A model generated the notes under the pieces. That model was not told the DNA's origin and ran no database searches. It worked only from the letters and a program-made list of their open reading frames with translations. A program made the translations under genes and the position numbers. A DNA stretch of 64,000 bases, taken from NCBI RefSeq assembly GCF_051014445.1, contig NC_135136.1, positions 10,868,001-10,932,000 of the forward strand, written 5' to 3'. Of the stretch, positions 62,701-64,000 are shown in pieces; the first letter of the stretch is position 1; each line of letters opens with the position of its first letter. This stretch comes from Colletes latitarsis. Lineage: Eukaryota; Arthropoda; Insecta; Hymenoptera; Colletidae.

Positions 62701-64000
62701 GATCTGTTCAACAAGTATGTGAAGAACGCGAAAATATGAACCTGATGAGGGCAAATCCCAGATCTAACCTAGACCTAACATGAATTATTCTCTAAAATAT
62801 TGATCGAAACCACGTTTAATGGTCTGTTTCAGTGTGGTACCACATTACTACGTGATCCAAACCAGAAAAATACCCAGGATCTGTTCAACAAGTATGTGAA
62901 GAACGCGTAAGTATGAGTCTGATGAGGGCAAATACCAGGCCTATCCCAGACATAACTTGCGTTATCCTCTAAAATATTGATCGAAACCAGGTTTAATCGA
63001 CTGTTTCATTGTGGTACCACATTACTACGTGATCCAAACCAGAAAAATACCCAGGATCTGTTCAACAAGTATGTGAAGAACGCGAAAATATGAACCTGAT
63101 GAGGGCAAATCCCCGACCTAACCTAGACCTACCATGAGTTATCCTCTAAAATATTTATCAAGACCAGGTTTAATTGAATGTTTCAGTGTGGTACCACAAT
63201 ACTACGGGATCCAAACCAGAAAAAGCCCAGAATCTGGCCACCGAGTATGAGAAATATGCGAAAGTACGAGCCTGATCAGGACAAATCCCAGACCTATCCC
63301 AGACCTAACTTGCGTTGTCCTCTAAAATATTGATCGAAACCAGGTTTAATGGACTGTTTCAGTGTGGTACCACATTACTACGTGATCCAAACCAGAAAAA
63401 TACCCAGGATCTGTTCAACAAGTATGTGAAGAACGCGAAAATATGAACCTGATGAGGGCAAATCCCAGATCTAACCTAGACCTAACATGAATTATTCTCT
63501 AAAATATTGATCGAAACCACGTTTAATGGTCTGTTTCAGTGTGGTACCACATTACTACGTGATCCAAACCAGAAAAATACCCAGGATCTGTTCAACAAGT
63601 ATGTGAAGAACGCGAAAATATGAACCTGATGAGGGCAAATCCCAGACCTATCCCAGACATAACTTGCGTTATCCTCTAAAATATTGATCGAAACCAGGTT
63701 TAATGGACTGTTTCAGTGTGGTACCTCATTACTACGTGATCCAAACCACAAAAAACCCAGGATCCGTTCAACAAGTATGTGAAGAATGCGAAAATATGAA
63801 CCTGATGAGGGCAAATCCTAGACCTAACCCAGACCTAACATGCGTTATCCTCTAAAATATTTATCAAGACCAGGTTTAATTGAATGTTTCAGTGTGGTAC
63901 CACAATACTACGGGATCCAAACCAGAAAAAGCCCAGAATCTGGCCACCGAGTATGAGAAATATGCGAAAGTACGAGCCTGATCAGGGCAAATCCCAGACC

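Larger units (their letters stand above)
49452..64000 (+). repeat. Large higher-order repeat, 30- then 28-monomer units (5298 / 4945 bp)
   Basis: Unit 1 is 49452-54749, unit 2 is 54750-59694, and unit 3 runs from 59695 past the window end. Single-copy markers fix the periods. AGTATATGAAG lies at 49471, 54769 and 59714. GGCCGCCGAG lies at 50166, 55464 and 60409. Each series gives 5298 then 4945. AGGCCAAATCC (56916/61861 landmark) and GACAAATCCCAGGCC (54091/59036) also give 4945. Units look nearly identical base for base. The similarity begins abruptly near 49452. Nested inside is a duplication of 11-12 monomers. This is the most homogeneous part of the window and continues to its edge. Confidence 0.93.

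Noticed and set aside
1..64000. CRISPR array
   Set aside because: The repeat is 176/177 bp, contiguous, with no spacers of unrelated sequence and no cas genes; it is satellite DNA.
1..64000. Inverted satellite blocks
   Set aside because: Every stretch I read shows monomers in the same orientation; I found no reversed landmark such as GGATTTGCCCTCATCAGG on the plus strand.

Overview
This window is a eukaryotic satellite-DNA array. Essentially everything outside 25039-28374 is a head-to-tail tandem repeat of a 176/177-bp monomer, always in the same orientation, about 340 monomers by simple division. I see no host gene, RNA gene, CRISPR array, prokaryotic operon or second mobile element. A long alphoid-size tandem array with higher-order repeats (HORs), plus a non-LTR retrotransposon of the R1-like clade, points to an animal, most likely an arthropod (probably an insect). 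Species and chromosome cannot be read from the sequence; a centromeric or pericentromeric location is an inference from architecture only.

Layout. 1-3614: divergent single monomers. 3615-9774: a 13-monomer HOR of 2289 bp, about 2.7 copies. 9775-25038: a mosaic in which pieces of that HOR and other multi-monomer blocks recur at irregular distances. 25039-28374: one GC-rich, 5'-truncated non-LTR retrotransposon on the minus strand. It has 925 codons of ORF2 open to the stop, a hairpin-rich 3' UTR, a 13-nt poly(A) seen as poly(T), and a 15-16-bp target-site duplication. 28375-33674: divergent monomers. 33675-35089: a 4-monomer (705 bp) duplication. 35085-37215: a 6-monomer (1058 bp) duplication. 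37216-49451: a mosaic with a 6873-bp-offset segmental duplication and local 706- and 1058-bp duplications. 49452-64000: a large, nearly identical HOR whose units are 5298 bp (30 monomers), then 4945 bp (28 monomers), then a partial third copy. The 353-bp length change is exactly explained by gain of one monomer (177 bp) and loss of three (530 bp).

How it hangs together. Two broad monomer classes alternate: class A (176 bp, carrying a CCTGATCAGG palindrome) and class B (mostly 177 bp, carrying CCTGATGAGG). Most monomers share a 12-bp perfect dyad, TGTGGTACCACA. Homogeneity rises towards the right edge, so the most recently amplified part probably continues beyond base 64000. The retroelement is the only protein-coding sequence. 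It is probably a dead-on-arrival copy: it lacks ORF1 and nearly all of the endonuclease, and an Arg replaces the usual Gly of the RT 'PQG' motif. Short open frames in the satellite are by-products of monomer length and are not annotated as genes.
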